A stretch of DNA of 5,137 nucleotides, taken from positions 1 to 5,137 of the forward strand of contig JASFIT010000354.1 in NCBI GenBank assembly GCA_050122535.1, written 5' to 3'. The notes beneath the pieces are model-generated. The model saw nothing but the letters and a program-made list of their open reading frames with translations, was not told the origin of the DNA and did no database searches. Position 1 is the first letter of the stretch. Every line of letters starts with the position of its first letter. Positions 4,777 to 5,137 of this stretch are shown one piece after another. The position numbers and the translations under genes were made by a program. The stretch is from JASFEQ01 sp050122535. GTDB lineage: Bacteria > Desulfobacterota > DSM-4660 > Desulfatiglandales > HGW-15.

Positions 4777-5137
4777 GAAGAGGAGACGGGTTCCAGCCAA
4801 AGAAGGGGCTGGGCCAGCATTTTCTCAGGGACACAGGAATTGTCCATAAAATCATCAATAAGGCCAGACTGGATCCCTCTGACCATGTTCTGGAAATTGG
4901 ATCTGGCTTAGGAGCCCTTACCATTCCTCTGGCAGCGTTAGTTCATCATGTTGTGGGTGTGGAAAAGGATCCGCGACTTGCGGAGATGCTCAAAAAGAGA
5001 CTGGGCCAGGATGACATCAGCAACGTACGTCTCATTAATGAAGATATCCTCAAACTGGAGTTGGAGGGCATACCAGGACTCCCCGGAAAAAAGATGAAGG
5101 TCATTGGTAATCTTCCCTACAATATCTCTACACCTTT
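4755..5137 (+). CDS. rsmA: 16S rRNA (adenine1518-N6/adenine1519-N6)-dimethyltransferase, 3'-truncated by the window
   Basis: RsmA/KsgA dimethylates two adjacent adenines in the 3'-terminal helix of 16S rRNA, using S-adenosylmethionine, late in 30S subunit assembly. 127 codons are visible, about half of the usual ~260-280 residues. Seen: KKGLGQHFLRD (16-26), the characteristic N-terminal block; LEIGSGLGALT (46-56), the SAM-binding motif I; VEKDPRLAE (69-77), with the acidic residue that contacts the SAM ribose; NEDILKL (95-101), motif III; and GNLPYNIST (118-126), the catalytic NLPY motif. The frame is open to the window edge with no disruption. The frame used overlaps the DUF2062 gene by 22 nt in a different phase. 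The C-terminal helical domain is outside the window. The older symbol is ksgA. Confidence 0.96.
   Translation, partial: MAEKKRIRRGDGFQPKKGLGQHFLRDTGIVHKIINKARLDPSDHVLEIGSGLGALTIPLAALVHHVVGVEKDPRLAEMLKKRLGQDDISNVRLINEDILKLELEGIPGLPGKKMKVIGNLPYNISTP

Overview
The window looks like an ordinary chromosomal segment of a Gram-negative bacterium, most likely a Desulfobacterota (deltaproteobacterial) lineage. I infer this from the protein types, the roughly balanced base composition, and intergenic repeats that resemble families I associate with that group. No taxonomic search was possible. All recognisable genes are on the + strand, and the window cuts the first gene at its 5' end and the last at its 3' end.

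Layout: (1) 1-905, the C-terminal ~300 residues of a monofunctional aspartate kinase (lysC/ask) with the end of the kinase domain and two ACT-type regulatory domains; a well-placed ribosome binding site precedes an in-frame internal ATG at 396. (2) 880/892-1569, overlapping the end of lysC, a ComEA-like exported protein with an SLBB-like segment and a tandem helix-hairpin-helix DNA-binding domain. (3) 1570-1884, an intergenic region with a terminator-like hairpin, a compound GC-rich palindromic repeat, and an extended -10 promoter overlapped by a perfect 9-bp inverted repeat. (4) 1885-2685, a PP2C-type Ser/Thr protein phosphatase with no kinase beside it. (5) 2686-3066, a candidate promoter followed by a 190-bp MITE-like element with terminal inverted repeats; a second ~39-bp repeat sits inside it. 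(6) 3067-4101, tsaD (tRNA t6A synthesis). (7) 4258-4776, a DUF2062 membrane protein. (8) 4755-5137, the N-terminal part of rsmA/ksgA (16S rRNA dimethyladenosine transferase), overlapping the DUF2062 gene by 22 nt.

The genes form at least two transcriptional groups: lysC with the comEA-like gene, and the DUF2062 gene with rsmA, probably downstream of tsaD. tsaD and rsmA are both translation-machinery modification genes. The PP2C gene stands alone with its own apparent promoter. I see no phage, CRISPR, toxin-antitoxin or other obviously new multi-gene system. The more interesting signals are the likely internal start in lysC, the repeat-within-repeat structures in both large intergenic gaps, and the palindrome over the phosphatase promoter.
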